DNA of 64,000 bases from Hyaloraphidium curvatum (GCA_025558095.1 JAIVFI010000019.1:1-64000), one strand, 5' to 3'. Counted from the stretch's first letter, positions 1-10,995 are shown. Notes: generated by a model from the letters alone, not told the origin. Translations and numbers: made by a program.

Positions 1-1
1 C

Positions 2-544
2 GTCGTCCTCGCGACGGGCTTCGATGCCGTCACGGGAAACTACCTCAAGATCGAGACCGTGGGGAGGAACGGGGCACGGCTGGCGGACCGGTGGAAGGAC
101 AGGGCACACTCGTACCTTGGGCTGTTCGTGCACGGATTCCCGAACCTCGCGACCATCTTCGGGCCCATGGGTGGGTGCCTCGAGGGCAACGGGATGGGGA
201 TCGCACGCTCACCCGCTCGCTTCTTCGCAGGGCCGTTCACCAACCAGCCCCCCGTGCACGAGTACCAGGTCGAGTTCGTCTCCCGCCTCTTCCTCCACCT
301 CCGCCAAAACAACCTGACCTCGGCCGAACCCACCGCCGCCGCCGAGGGGTCCTGGATGGACGCGTGCGACGCGATCGCGGCGGGGACGCTGTTCCCGCAG
401 TGCGACTCGTGGATCAACGGTGCCAACCTGCGCCACCTGGGGAAGCCGGTGTCGGTGTACTTTTACATGGGGGGGATGGCGGAGTACGCGAAGCTCGCGG
501 AGAAGGAGGAGGAAGGGGGATGGAAGGGATTCGAGGTGCGGTGA
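2..544 (+). CDS. Baeyer-Villiger monooxygenase, 3' part
   Basis: C-terminal part of a flavin-dependent Baeyer-Villiger monooxygenase, the class that uses FAD and NADPH to insert an oxygen next to a ketone. The 5' end lies before the window. Exons are 2-170 and 231-544. The 60-bp intron (gtgggt to cgcag) is a multiple of three, so the frame stays open unspliced, but splicing gives the family-typical GPMGPFTNQPP, while retention inserts 20 unrelated residues. Also visible are the strand motif VVLATGFDA and the C-terminal blocks SWINGANLRHLGKP and MGGMAEYAKLA, which match the end of cyclohexanone-monooxygenase-type enzymes. The FAD and NADPH Rossmann motifs and the fingerprint motif lie upstream and cannot be checked. 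It converges on the next gene. The family is firm; the substrate is unknown. Confidence 0.87.
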   Translation, partial: VVLATGFDAVTGNYLKIETVGRNGARLADRWKDRAHSYLGLFVHGFPNLATIFGPMGGCLEGNGMGIARSPARFFAGPFTNQPPVHEYQVEFVSRLFLHLRQNNLTSAEPTAAAEGSWMDACDAIAAGTLFPQCDSWINGANLRHLGKPVSVYFYMGGMAEYAKLAEKEEEGGWKGFEVR

Positions 545-758
545 GGGGGATGCCGGGGGTGCGTCGTGGGGAGCAAAAGCGGCAGCCCGGCAGTGGCCGC
601 GCCGGGCGGGCGAGGGAAGCTTGTCGGAGGATGCGCGGTACGGGGATGCCGGAGATCGTGCCGCGGGATGGATCGTAGGATTGTCGGCAACACGAGCCTG
701 AACCCGGTACCCCCCGTCTCTCGCCCGTCGTGGCCTACCGGCCGCTTGCCGATCCCCA

Positions 759-1349
759 TCAATCCCCCGTTGTCCACATGCAGGCCTTGCCGACGACATA
801 CACGCGCGACTTGGGCAGGTGTAGGCAGAGACCCCTGACCGTCAGCACCCAGTCCCCAAACAGCTCCCCGCAATCCGCGTGCGCCATCATCCCGTGCGCG
901 TTCTGCCTCGTGCACTCGGAAATGAACAGCTCGATGCACTGCACCCCGTGCCCGCTGTTGTCCGCGCTGAAGCCCATCGGGTACCAGGCCGCGTGCTCCT
1001 CGTTGCGCTCGTGGTGGTCGCGGTGTCCCGGCAGCCCGCACAGGCTGCGCCACACGCTGAACGTCGCGCCGGTCTTGACGCGGTGGTTGTACGTGGTGTT
1101 TGGCTGCTTGAAGTCGAGGAAGAAGTGGGTCGCCTGTGCGGAGCGGGGTCAGCGGCGCCGCGCGGGGCGCCGCCTTGGACTTGCCTGGTCCATCCTGGCC
1201 GCGCACCGCAGCTCCCCGTTCTTGTGCGGGTGACAGCGGACGGTGTGCTCGTTGCGGTAGGTGGCCGCGTCCTGGGAGCCGGCGGCGGCGCGGACGAGCA
1301 GCGCGAGGCAGGCGAGGAGGGCGGGGAGCAGCAGCCGCGGGCCGCGCAT
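759..1349 (-). CDS. Small secreted cysteine-rich protein
   Basis: A predicted 179-residue secreted protein of unknown family. Exons on the minus strand are 1185-1349 and 759-1133, joined in phase 0. The start is the ATG at 1349, followed directly by a signal peptide (MRGPRLLLPALLACLALLV, then AAAGS). The 51-bp intron has a GC donor (CAG|GCAAGT) and an ACAG acceptor; GC-AG introns are a known minority class and this one matches the extended consensus. The mature part has eight cysteines (RCH, RCA, LCG, QCI, ECT, DCG, LCL, ACM), suggesting four disulphides, plus a His-rich stretch GHRDHHERNEEHAAW. I do not recognise the fold. The 3' end converges on the monooxygenase gene 214 bp away. Confidence 0.72.
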
Positions 1350-2358
1350 CGCTGGTCGTGGGAAGCGGCACGGGCTTCGTCTCGCGTGCGGCGCGGGTGG
1401 GCGCGCGCGCTGGCGTTCCGCCGCAGAGGGGGGGAAGTCGGTTCTGTGGACCCGCGAATCGCCCGGGCCCGTGCGTCATTGCGGAGGCGGGCAACTTGTC
1501 ATCCACGAAATCCGCCCGACCTTCCCCGAATCCCCGTGACTGTCGGCATCCGGCATAATCCAGTCCGTCAAAGTCACAGTGCGGACAGGGTTACTCCCCC
1601 CCGCACGCACAACGCCGAGAATTCAACCGATTTCCCGGCTCGCCGGCCTGCTCCCTAACCGACGACCCCTCTTCAATGAACTGGTATCTGGAGAAGGGTG
1701 GACTCGACGACGGATGTGTCTGTTATTTGCGAACGCCTGTCACTTGTCCTGCGATGGAGGTTCCAGTTGGTACCGCGTGCGTGCCTCCGGCTCGGTCCAT
1801 GCATCCTCGTCATCGAAAGTCCATTTCGCCGGGGTCGATTGAGTCTTGGAACCACTGAACACGGGACCCAAAATCCGAGCTTCTGGTCCGGTCCTGGGGG
1901 CAGCCCTAAGAAGAAGAAAATGGGATATTCCAAGGGAATGGCATGGGGCTGACATGGGCGTGACATGGGCGTGACATGGTCCTGACATGGGCCCGACATG
2001 GGCCCGACATGGGCCTGACATGGGCTGGACATGGGCTGGACATGGGAAGTCCGAGAGGGGAAATCAAGTGGACATGGGATTCGGTCATATGCCCATGGGA
2101 AAACAGTCGGGGGTCGGGAAGTGTAGGACGCTGTGGCGGTCCAGGCCGCCTGTACATAGTTTGTTCCTTAGCAGGACATTTCTGGATAGCTGGGACATCG
2201 CGGGCGGAGCTGTGGCACAGCGGAGACGCTCCGGCACAGCAGCGACGCTGGCATCGTCTCTGGGAGCGTCGCCGACACGCACAGCAGGGACGCTACCGTC
2301 GTTGCTGGGAGCCCGTAATGAGCCTAGTACACGACGATGAATGCGAGGGTCATCGCAC
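1350..2358. other. Intergenic, no gene seen
   Basis: About 1 kb without a convincing gene. It contains the 11-bp minisatellite at 1947-2045. Open frames across the repeat simply translate the repeat unit in three registers. Confidence 0.6.
1947..2045. repeat. 11-bp minisatellite, nine units
   Basis: Nine head-to-tail 11-bp units with consensus g-c-[cgt]-[tcg]-GACATGG. The GACATGG core is invariant and variation is confined to the first four bases. A lone related copy (tggacatggg) follows near 2067. As 11 is not a multiple of three, the repeat reads as three different short-peptide repeats depending on frame, which explains long but meaningless open frames on the minus strand. Confidence 0.9.
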
Positions 2359-2659
2359 CTGTTGAAGGTCTGCTTGAGCTTGGTTCCTCCGGGCACCTCC
2401 ATCTCGTACGCGAAACCCGCCCGCGGAGTCTCCAAGGCCCTCCGTACGCCTTCGAGGCACGCCGGCTGCGTCTTGGAAACCTCGTGCAGGAACTGCTCCC
2501 GCAGGGCGGCCTCGACGAACGCGGACCGGGGAAGGAGGAGGTCCACCGGGTGCTCGAGGACGCCGGCCAGCAGCCCGTCCGGCGAGAGGTGAACGGGAAC
2601 CAGGGCGGAGGGCTCGGCGCGACCCGCACGGCGGCCTGCGTGCCGCCTTCGCTGGCCAT
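2359..2659 (-). pseudogene. Coding-like fragment, frame-disrupted
   Basis: A stretch that reads like protein but is not one intact frame. It opens with an ATG at 2659 (MASEGGTQAAVRVAPS). Near 2605 the plausible frame shifts by one base into VHLSPDGLLAGVLEHP, then LREQFLHEVSKTQPACLEG and AYEMEVPGGTKLKQTF, ending at a possible splice donor (AACAG|GTGCGA) at 2358. No downstream exon is apparent; the region beyond is the minisatellite side. There is no room for an intron at the frame change. It could be a decayed gene, a first exon with a sequencing indel, or chance. I do not recognise the family. Confidence 0.35.
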
Positions 2660-2874
2660 ACTGGACAAGTCTAAAGAAGGCGGTGACGCTGGCGTTTGGT
2701 TTTCAATTCGCTGGGGGAACTAGCGCCACGTGTGTGTCAAATTGCACTTCCGGGACAGTCGTGCTACTTGTGAACACATATCGAAATGAGGCGACGGAGA
2801 CGCTGGTGTCGATGACGGAGATAAAGATCTACGGCGCGCAGCATCCATTAATTGCAAGGGTCCCGTGCCCCAAG

Positions 2875-5739
2875 CTACTCCTCCCCGCCCCCGCCCTCGG
2901 CCTCCTGCCGGATCATCTCCTCCACCTCCCCCGCCTCCCGCTCCATGATCTTGCTCCTCTCCAGCGCCCGCTTGGCGTAGTCCATCCGCGCGGCCTGCTT
3001 GAACCGCAGCGCGAGCTTCTTGGCCTCGACCGCACCGGCGCGGAGCTGCGCGAGGTAACCTGTCCGCGAGACCGCGCGTCAGCCACCTTCCCGTCCGGCG
3101 GCAAGCGACGGCGGTGCGCACCGTCCATGGTCAGCTTCCCCGTCTGCACGGCGATGACCAGCATCTGCTCCCTGATCTGCAGCGCCTGCTTGCGCATCGC
3201 CGCGTCCTCCCTCTCGGCGGGGGTCCGCGCGGCGGCGATTCGCGCGTCGCACGTGCCGAGCTCGTGCTCCACGACGGCGTTGGAGAGGATGGCGTCGGGG
3301 GAGTCGAAGGAGGCGGCGAGGTCGTCGGCGTCTTCGGCGGGCTCGGGGAGGGCGGGGGCGGGTTCGGCCGCGGAGGGTTTGGAAGGGTTGGCGGGGGCCA
3401 CTGGGGATGGTTGGGTGGGGGGTGCGGCAGGGCCGGGTTGCCTTGCCGGGGAGGATGATCGTGGCAGGGTGGGGGAAGGTGCCTTGGGCCCCGGCCTCTC
3501 GAGCGTCGCCGCCGGCTTCCCCTCCCCCCCCACCACGGCCTTCACCCCCGCGGCCCCCGCAGACGGCGGCACGTCCCCCCTCTCCTCCTCCTTCCTCGGC
3601 ATCGCCGCCCCCCTCCCGTCCCCCACGTCCAGCGACACCCACCGCTCCGCCACCTCCACCACCTCCGGGCCCTTGAGCGGCGTCCGCATCCGCACCGCAA
3701 CCTCGACCCTCCCCCCCGTCCCCCTCCGCGGGTTGCTCGGGTCCGCGAGCTCCGCGACCTCCCTGACCTCGCACTTCCCGAGCAGCTCGGCCAGCGGTAT
3801 CTGCGCCCTCCCCAGGGACACCTTGCCCCGGAACCATCCCCGGCTGTGCCACGCCTCCACCACCAGCTTCTTCCTCTCCAGATGCCTCGCAAACGACCTC
3901 GACGTCCGGTCCACCGGCACCCTCTGCGCGAACCCGAACCTTGGATCCGGCCCGCGCGCCTGCGCGGTGGTCCCCGTCCCCTCGGGCTTGGTCGCGTCGC
4001 CGTCCCCCGCGGGGTAACCCAGGTCGAACGTGCACGAGACGTCCAGGTCGGCGGCGCGGACGTCCCGGTGCGCGAGGTTCTCGCACCCCCCGATGCACAC
4101 CTCGAGCTCGCCGGGGTCGAGGTCGGGGAGCTGCCGCTCGAGCCGGTACTCGACCGTCTCGGTCCGGAACGGCGGCATCGGCCGGCCCGATCGGGCGAGC
4201 GCTTCGACGGTTTCGAGGTCGGCGGTGTAGAGCTTCTTGAGCTTGTGGAACCGCAAGGCGAGGTCCTTGTCCCCGCGGCGGTAGGCAAAGGCGGCGGCGG
4301 CGGTGCAGGAGGAGATCTGGTGGCGCAGGGAGGTGGCGAGGAAGGTGGGGAGGTCCGCGGCGGGGGCCGAGTCGGCGGGGGAGGGGGGTACGTCCGGAAT
4401 GGCGGTGGTGCCCAAGGGCTGCGCGCGGGGGTCGCCGACGGGTTTGGTGAGCGGGCGGGGGACCGGTTTTGCCGCTGGGGCGCCGGAGGGTTTGGTAGAA
4501 GGAGGGCCCGGGTCCGCAAACCCCTGGGGAAGGGGCCGCCCCGACTCCAGGGCGGAGACAGCGTCGCCGATCCGCTTGGCGGCGACGAGGTGGTCCCGCG
4601 CTTTCGGCATGTCCCCGGCCTTCTTGGCCGCGAGCGCGGCGGTGCGGTATTCCTGCAGCCGCTTGCGGAGGAGGTTGAGCTGCGGGTTGGATGAAGGTTT
4701 CGGGGAGGGTGAAGGGGAACGGGCGGGGCCGGGGGAGGGGGAGAGCGAGGGGCCGAGGTCGGGTTGGGAGAGGGAGGCGACCTTTTGCTCGAGCTGCTTG
4801 AGATCGACGAGCGCCTTGCGCGCCTTGGTGGTGTCGCCTGCCCGTTTGAGCTTGACCGCCTGTGGGCACCGTCGCAAACTCGGTGTGAAACTCGTCACCC
4901 ACCGCCACACGTCGGCCGCCCACCTTGACCTTCTGCTTCTCGATGTACTTGGTGAGCATCTTGGCGTCCGACGCGCCCAGCATCTCTTCGATCGTCGGGC
5001 CCTCGTCCGCTTCTTCCGGCTCGCCCTCGTCCATGTCGTCGGGTGCCGGGGGAGGGGAGGCTGCGGCGGGGCTCGACGGGCCCGCGGCACCGGGGTGGAC
5101 CTTGTTAAGCTCTGCCTGTGGGCAGTCAGAGGTGCACACCTGTCAGTCCCCGCAGGAGGCACGGACGGGTCTTCGCTATGTAGCCCACCAGCAGCTCCGG
5201 GTCGTTCTCGTCCTCCTCGCCGAACTCGACCTCCACGTCTGCGTGCGGATCCGTCGGCACCTCGATGCCCAGCGCCGCGATGGGGTCGTCCGCCGGGGAG
5301 GGCGGCAGAGTGGGCTCGGGCGGAGGTTTCGGCGGCGCGGGCCTGGGTGCCGGGGCAGTTGAAACGGGAGGGGGGGCGGCCCGCGGGGCCTTGGCTGCGG
5401 GGGGCTTTGCGGTCGACTTTGTCAGGGAAGCCAGCGCCGCCTCGTCGTCGTCGTCGGCATTGCCGCCGTCGCCTGCCAGGGCCTGCAGCTCCCTCTGCGA
5501 CGCGTCGAGAAGTCAGATCCGACGCGTCCAAACAGCTGCCGGCACAGTAAACCCACGAGCAGCGCAGGGTCATTCAGCTCGCTCTCGTCGAACTCGGCGC
5601 CCTCCACGTCGTCGTCGAACGACGTCGGCAGCGAAAAGTCGAGGCCGGCCGGGTTCGCGCGCGGCTTGCGCGGCGGGGCGGCCGACGACGGCTTGGCGGG
5701 GGGAGCGCCGCCGCTCCACAGCCCCGAGAGGAAGCTCAT
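2875..5739 (-). CDS. CC2D1: CC2D1/Lgd-like DM14 and C2 domain protein
   Basis: An 867-residue homologue of the Lgd/CC2D1 family, regulators of ESCRT-III (Shrub/CHMP4) and endosomal sorting. Minus-strand exons: 5557-5739, 5189-5494, 4924-5115, 3122-4859, 2875-3059. The start ATG at 5739 begins MSFLSGLW. Order: acidic leader, two short blocks carrying NDP-[AE]-LL followed by [RA]-EL, DM14-type helical repeats (AVKLKRAGDTTKARKAL; RTAALAAKKAGDMPKARDHL; AYRRGDKDLALRFHKLKKLY), a C2 domain (GELEVCIGGCENLAHRDV to ERWVSLDVGD), and a C-terminal helical segment (GYLAQLRAGAVEAKKLALRF). The first two introns interrupt the same motif (DPALL|REL and DPELL|AEL), both in phase 0, which implies an internal exon duplication. 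All five exons join in frame. It is divergent from the next gene. Confidence 0.9.
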
Positions 5740-5938
5740 CGCGTTTAGGGCGTCCTTCCAGGCCGGGCCGGAAGGAGACGCGGTCGTTGGGTGTCCGCGC
5801 ACCTATCGGAATTGCTAGGAAGCCGACCAGGAAAGCGGGAAATTCCGGTTAGAAAGTCCTACGATCCCCACACCCACAAAGGGATCCCCCGGGACGCGTC
5901 CGCGGGGCGCCGGGTGGCCCGAGCGCCAGCGAGCCCGA
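5740..5938. promoter_or_regulatory. Shared divergent promoter region
   Basis: Only 199 bp separate the start codons of the CC2D1-like gene (minus) and the fungal regulator gene (plus), so both promoters must lie here or overlap the genes. I see no clear TATA box. Function is inferred from layout only. Confidence 0.35.
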
Positions 5939-7833
5939 ATGGAGGCGCCATGTGAGCCGCCCGATGCGGGCGTGGAGTGGGCGGCCGCGGTCGAGGCGGC
6001 GCGGAGGGCCGCGGCGGGCGACGAAGCCGGTGGCCAAGCGGAGCTTGCGGACGAGGCCGAGGACGGCGGGGACAAGTCCCTTGCAACGCGGACATCCTCT
6101 CTGGGATCGGCGGCTGGCGATCGGCTCGGGTTCGGAGGGCCCGCCGGGTCGCCTGCCGCCGGACACCCCGCATGCCCCCCCTGGGACTCTTGGCGGCAGA
6201 TGCCGCGGACGCAACCGGCGCCGCCCTCGCCGACGGCCCGCTTTCTGCTGGACCTCGTTTCCCCGCTGGCCCCGCCGCCCGACATCTCCGCCGACCCCTC
6301 GTCGCTGATCCGCCCGGCCGTGCTCGCCTACTGGACCTCCTTCCACCCCCTCTTTCCCGTGGTGCACAAAGCTGCCTTCGAAGCCGCCTTTGCCGCGCAG
6401 TCGGCAATCTACAAATCCGGACCGCCGCTGGCCCTGCTGTTCGCCATCGCCGCGCTGGGCAGCCGCACCGTCGGCGGGCTCCCCGAGGCGGAGCGGATCG
6501 CGTTTGCGGCGTGGTGCTGCGACGTTTCTCGGATGCTGGTGCTGGCGCGGGCGCCGGCGGACATCGAGGGCGCGCAGGCAATGTGCCTGATGCTGCACGT
6601 GCTGCTGATCGCCGGGCTGCCGCGGAAAATGTACGCGGTCCTGCAGCACTGCGCCAACACCTGCGATAGGCTGTGGTTCGGCCTCAAGCCCGGGTTCCCG
6701 ACGAGCGCCAACGCGTGGATCTACCGCGAGCTGGTGCTCCGCCTGCGGATCCTGGTCGGCGCCTTCGACGTCAGCACGGCCTTCTACAGCGGCGGCAAGA
6801 TGTTTGCCCACTACTTCTACCCCTCCACCTTCCCCCTCCCGGCCGGCGAGGGCTTCTTCGACCACCCGGACCCCTCCTCGGCCTTTGACGCCTACCGCTC
6901 CCTCCGCCGCACCGGCGAGCCCTCGATGCGGTTCGGCACCCTGGACTGGGACGCCGTCGGCCGCTCCGTCGCGGTGCTCGCCGCTGCCCCCTTCTCGGGC
7001 TCCTCGGTGCTCTCACTCTTCCACTACGCCTCGTTCGCGCGATACGTGCGGATGGCCCTCTCCCGCCCCACCCCGGCCTTCTCGGTCTTCGCGGCGCAGT
7101 ACGCCGCCCTGGTCGACTCGGCGCTCACCTCCCTCCCGCCGGACGTCTCCCTCCCCCTCTCGCGCGGGGACCCGCTCCCCTTGCTCCGCTCCCCGCACTT
7201 CCCCACCCGCGCGCACGCCCACGCCGCCGTGCTCTCGCTGCTCTTTGCCGACGTGCACGCGGTCGAGGCCGGGCTGTCGGCTGACCCCTCGGCCGAGCAG
7301 AGGGGGGAGGTGATCGCGCGGTGCCTGCGGGTGGCGAGCGCCGCGCACGCGCTGGCGCTGGACGATCCCGAGGGGAGGATCGCGAACCACGTGCTGGCCA
7401 ACCCGGCGTACGTCGTCGGGAGGGTGCTTCTGGCCGAGGTGGCGGCTGGGAGGGGCGGGAAGGAGGCGGTGAGCGGGGTGGAGAAGGTGGCGTGGTGCCT
7501 GGAGCTGTACGGGCGGTGCTTCGGGCTCCAACGTGGGTGCAGCGTTCCGTGTTTGCCGGGAGGATGGTGGTGCTGACATCCGATCGATCGCCGGCAGCGC
7601 GACGGCTCGCCGCGCGGTTCGCGCAGGAGTGCCTCCGCGCCGGCCTGCGGCAGGTCCCGCAGCGGGACCCCGGGCCGGCGCCGATCGGCGACGATCCGGG
7701 CCCCGCGCCGATCGACGACGATCCTGCCCCGCGGGGGGGCGAGGGGGAGGCGAGGTTCTTTGCCGAGGTGCTGCTGGAGGGGGGAGAGGGGAAGCTGGGG
7801 TGGCTGCCGGCGGTGAGACCCGTGGCGTCGTGA
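5939..7833 (+). CDS. Fungal-type transcription regulator (middle homology domain)
   Basis: A 609-residue protein with exons 5939-7532 and 7598-7833. The 65-bp intron has donor GTGGGT, branch TGCTGAC and acceptor GGCAG, and joins phase 1. The core, SSLIRPAVLAYWTSFHPLFP followed by LALLFAIAALGSRTVGG, is typical of the fungal-specific transcription factor (middle homology) domain of Zn2Cys6 activators. No Zn2Cys6 cysteine cluster is visible in the first 80 residues or in the short upstream region, so it is either a cluster-less member (known in fungi) or a gene whose N-terminus I have missed. The C-terminal exon carries a short proline and aspartate repeat (DPGPAPI-[GD]-DDPGPAP). Target genes are unknown. 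Confidence 0.75.
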
Positions 7834-8122
7834 GGCGGACGGGGGTGAAGGCTGCGGGGTGTCTGATACCTGGGATCGCGGCGTGGTGCTGTTTGCGCTC
7901 GGATGTCCGTGGAACGGAAGGCGGATGGTCGGGCGGCGTCAGCATCCGCGATCGATCCGCGTGTCCGATCCCTTGCCCCCTGCTCCCGCGCCGTTGAGCG
8001 CACGTTCCGGCCCCTGCTGCGGGGCCAGCGCCCGGCCGGTGCGGACGCCGAGTGGATCTCCTCGCGAGGGCCGGAAAGGAGCCGGGCCCGCGGCCGCTGG
8101 TGCCGCCCGGAGCGACAGCAGC

Positions 8123-9471
8123 ATGGAGGTTTCCGACGCTTCCGCGCTCCGCAAACGGACACCCGGGTCGGGCGACGACGGCGAGGGCCTCGGCAAATCC
8201 GGAGAGGGCGGCAACGGCGCCGGCACGGTGGTGGTCGTCGGCGACCCGCCGCCGCCGGGCAAGCCCGAACCCCGCCCCCCTCTGTCGCTGAAGGAACGCG
8301 CGGCCGCGCTCTGGGCCGACCGCACCTTCCGCCGCTCGGTCTTGGTCACCGCCGCGATGCTCGTCATGGTGCTCGGCGTCGTGCTCGGCTTCTACTTCGG
8401 CTGGCGCCGGGGCACGGACCTGGAGCTCGGCGGCGTGGGCTACAGCGCGGAGCTGCACAACGTCACCATCGAGGAGGTGGCCGAGTGCCTGGGGTTCGCG
8501 GCGATCAACAGCACCAGTTCGTTCGTTCTCGTCTACCTGAACATCATCCAGGTGGACCTGCAGGCGTTCGAGATGCCGGTGCGGTTCAGCTCCATCGCGT
8601 GCGGGCCGGCGCTGGTCGATGCGGACGGGGTGACCTACGACGACATCGACGTGACGCTGGATTTCTCGACCAACACGATACCCAAGGGCGGGGTGTCGGT
8701 GCAGGGGACCTACGAGTACAGCCTGACGGGCGGGCCGCTCTACAGGTGGGCATCACCCGGCGTCTAGCATCTTCCTCTCCCACTTCAAAAACCCACCGTC
8801 CTCCATCGCTACCAGCTATCCCTTCGACGTCTGGAACTCCCAGATCATCCTCAACGCCTGGCGCCGCGGCCGCAACACCACCGACAAGGTCCCCGTCGGC
8901 ATGGTCCTTAACCCCGTCTCCTCCTCCTTCTTCATCTCGGCCAACGAAGGCAGCTCCATCACCACCATCAACCGCGGCGTGCTGCGGGACGCGCTGCTGG
9001 TCTACGTGACCGTCTCGCGCGCGAGCACCTCGATCGCCATGGTCATCCTCATCGCCCTGTCCATGTGGGTGCTGTCGGTGTCGATGCTCATCACGGCGCT
9101 GGACGCGGCCTACATACGGCCGCACCGGATCGAGGCGGACGTGGTGGGCGCGAGCATCAGCCTGCTGTTCGCCCTGCCGCAGCTCCGGTGGGTTCCCTTC
9201 CCCCCGCCTTGGCTCCGCTTTGCCTGACAATCCCACTCCCGCTGCCAGCGACGCGATGCCGGGCATCCCCTCCCTCGGCTTCGCCCAGGTCGACGTGTTC
9301 GCCTACTCCGTCTGCCTGCTCGTCTCGGCGGTGGCGGCCATCATCCTGCTGTGGGAGTTCATGGTCAAGACGCACGTGGTGGACGGGATGGACACCACCG
9401 AGGTGGACGCGAAGGAGGTGGTGGGGGGGATGGAGGACAAGGACCACGTGGACAGGGTGGAGACGGGGTGA
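8123..9471 (+). CDS. DUF4436-type membrane protein
   Basis: A 405-residue integral membrane protein resembling the fungal DUF4436 family. Exons are 8123-8745, 8816-9187 and 9249-9471. Splicing restores PLYSYPFDVWNSQI at the first junction and LPQLRDAMPGIP at the second, both reading naturally. The ATG at 8123 (MEVSDAS) was chosen because the longer upstream frame is arginine- and proline-rich noise. A single helix near residues 72-92 is followed by an extracytoplasmic beta-rich domain with NVTIEE, NST and NTT glycosylation sequons, then three C-terminal helices (SIAMVILIALSMWVLSVSML; SISLLFALPQL; SVCLLVSAVAAIILLWEF) and an acidic tail. The biochemical role of the family is unknown to me. Confidence 0.8.
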
Positions 9472-9689
9472 AGGGGGGCCCAGGGGAGGCATCCTACTTG
9501 CTGGAACATGGAGCGTGTAGTGTAGCATGTGAGCCATGTGACTTGAATGTATTGACTCCAGATCCTGCGAGGCAACGGGCGGCGGGAGACCGGCGGGGAA
9601 ACGTCCTCGAGCTCCTCGCGAGAGCGAGCTTCCCGCGCTCCCTCTGCCCGTCGGCGCACGAAACACGAGGATCTCCCTTCTCCAACCAA

Positions 9690-10151
9690 ATGATTTCCGA
9701 TCCGCCTCCTTGTTCGTACGCGGAACCGCGCCTCCTCCTCGAGCTCCTCGCCCTCGTCGGCGCGCACCTCGCCTCCTCCCTCTCCCACCGGACGCTCCTG
9801 CACCTGATGCTCTCCTCGCGCAAATCCCACGCATTCCTCCGCGCGCTCTTCGAACGCACTGCCGTCAGACGCGTGCACGCGGGGTTCGTCTCCTCCGCGC
9901 CCGGGACGGAGGCGGAGCTCTGGGGGGTCAACACGTCGACGGCGGCGGCGCTGCGGAGGACTGTCCCTTGGGGGGGAATCAGGATGGTCAGGGACGTGGT
10001 CGTGGTCGGCGCGGTGCGGCCGGGGGACGCGGTGCACGTTCGGAAGCCGGGGGAAGGCGTGCTCATGGTCGACGAGCTCGCGGGGTGCGTGAGGAGGCCC
10101 GAGGGCGCGTCGGAGGACGAGTTCTGGACGGGTGTACTCGAAAATGGATGA
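9690..10151 (+). CDS. Short F-box-like protein
   Basis: A 154-residue single-exon frame from the ATG at 9690. The N-terminal half (LLLELLALVGAHLASSLSH, then LLHLMLSSRKSHAFLRALFE) has the helical spacing of an F-box, the domain that binds Skp1 in ubiquitin ligases; the match is weak. The rest has no recognised substrate-binding repeat. A possible donor (gg|gtgtac) just before the stop could extend the gene into a further exon, but the next 200 bp overlap the 3' end of the opposite-strand zinc-ribbon frame. It could be a truncated member of a larger F-box family. Confidence 0.5.
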   Translation: MISDPPPCSYAEPRLLLELLALVGAHLASSLSHRTLLHLMLSSRKSHAFLRALFERTAVRRVHAGFVSSAPGTEAELWGVNTSTAAALRRTVPWGGIRMVRDVVVVGAVRPGDAVHVRKPGEGVLMVDELAGCVRRPEGASEDEFWTGVLENG

Positions 10152-10256
10152 ACACTGCCTGCGTTTCTGTTCCTTGGTCTGCCTCCTGCGTCAGCATGCC
10201 CCGTCACAGGGGGCCCTCCTTCCGCGGGCCTCGACCATCATCCAGCGCGCCTCCTC

Positions 10257-10871
10257 CTACGAAACCTCCAGAACCACATCTCCGTGGGGAACGCATCCGC
10301 ACGATGGGCAGCAGTGCTTGTCGGGGAACGGGTAGGCCGCCTTGCACGCCGCGCAGGCGAACCATTCCTCTGCCCCCGCAGCACAGACCCGAGCATCAGG
10401 ACCCGCTGTGATTGCGGCACTCCGTTTGCGCCGGACATGATCGTGATAGATTTGAGCGGAGGCAAGGTGTCGATGAAGGCCCTCGAGTCTGGGGGCACGC
10501 AGGCCGCGCGCTTGCGCCGCGGTCCGCCCGGCCTGACGGGGCCGTCGCCGTCCCCCATCTCGCTGGGAGGTCCTTCTCGGGCAATGTCGGACCGGGTCGA
10601 AGTAGTAGTAGACGTCCATTGCGCTGGTCTCCTCGGGGGGGCCGGCCGGCGGAACGGCACGGCCAGGTGCGGGCGAGCCTCCTCCCGAGGGGTGAGGCGC
10701 GGTGCCGACGACCTGAGCGGTTGGAGCGGAGCGAGCGGTGTCCGCCGAGGGCATTGCAGGTGCAGGCTTGTGGTTGGGCTGCTGAGGCTGGATGTTGTGC
10801 GAATGATGACCTGTGGCACGAGCGCCTCCCGACGACTTGTCACCCAAAATCGTTGCCCCGCCTGGAACCAC
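10257..10871 (-). CDS. Zinc-ribbon-ended protein, structure uncertain
   Basis: A 204-residue frame from the ATG at 10871. The first half is low-complexity and proline-rich and includes the tyrosine run AMDVYYYFDPVRHC. The end is a clear C4 zinc ribbon: FACAACKAAYPFPDKHCCPS followed by CGC, i.e. C-x2-C then C-x2-C. Between them the reading frame looks less natural than the neighbouring one (which gives DSRAFIDTLPPLKSITIMSG), so one or two short introns may be hidden here; I could not find a pair of splice sites that resolves it. Zinc ribbons of this kind serve in nucleic-acid or protein binding; no function is assigned. Confidence 0.5.
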   Translation of the reverse strand: MVPGGATILGDKSSGGARATGHHSHNIQPQQPNHKPAPAMPSADTARSAPTAQVVGTAPHPSGGGSPAPGRAVPPAGPPEETSAMDVYYYFDPVRHCPRRTSQRDGGRRRPRQAGRTAAQARGLRAPRLEGLHRHLASAQIYHDHVRRKRSAAITAGPDARVCAAGAEEWFACAACKAAYPFPDKHCCPSCGCVPHGDVVLEVS

Positions 10872-10995
10872 ATCGCCTCTTAGGAAGCCAAAATTGCAGT
10901 GAAACGTCTATGATGCCAGTCTATCAGTCAATCTAGGGTATGTGCAATGCGCGAGATGTGCCCCCCCCACCCCCTTCCTCCACATCGGACGGAGC

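Noticed and set aside
1673-2157. Minus-strand frames encoding repeated HVGPMSGPC-like peptides
   Set aside because: They are translations of the 11-bp minisatellite in different registers, not a repeat protein.
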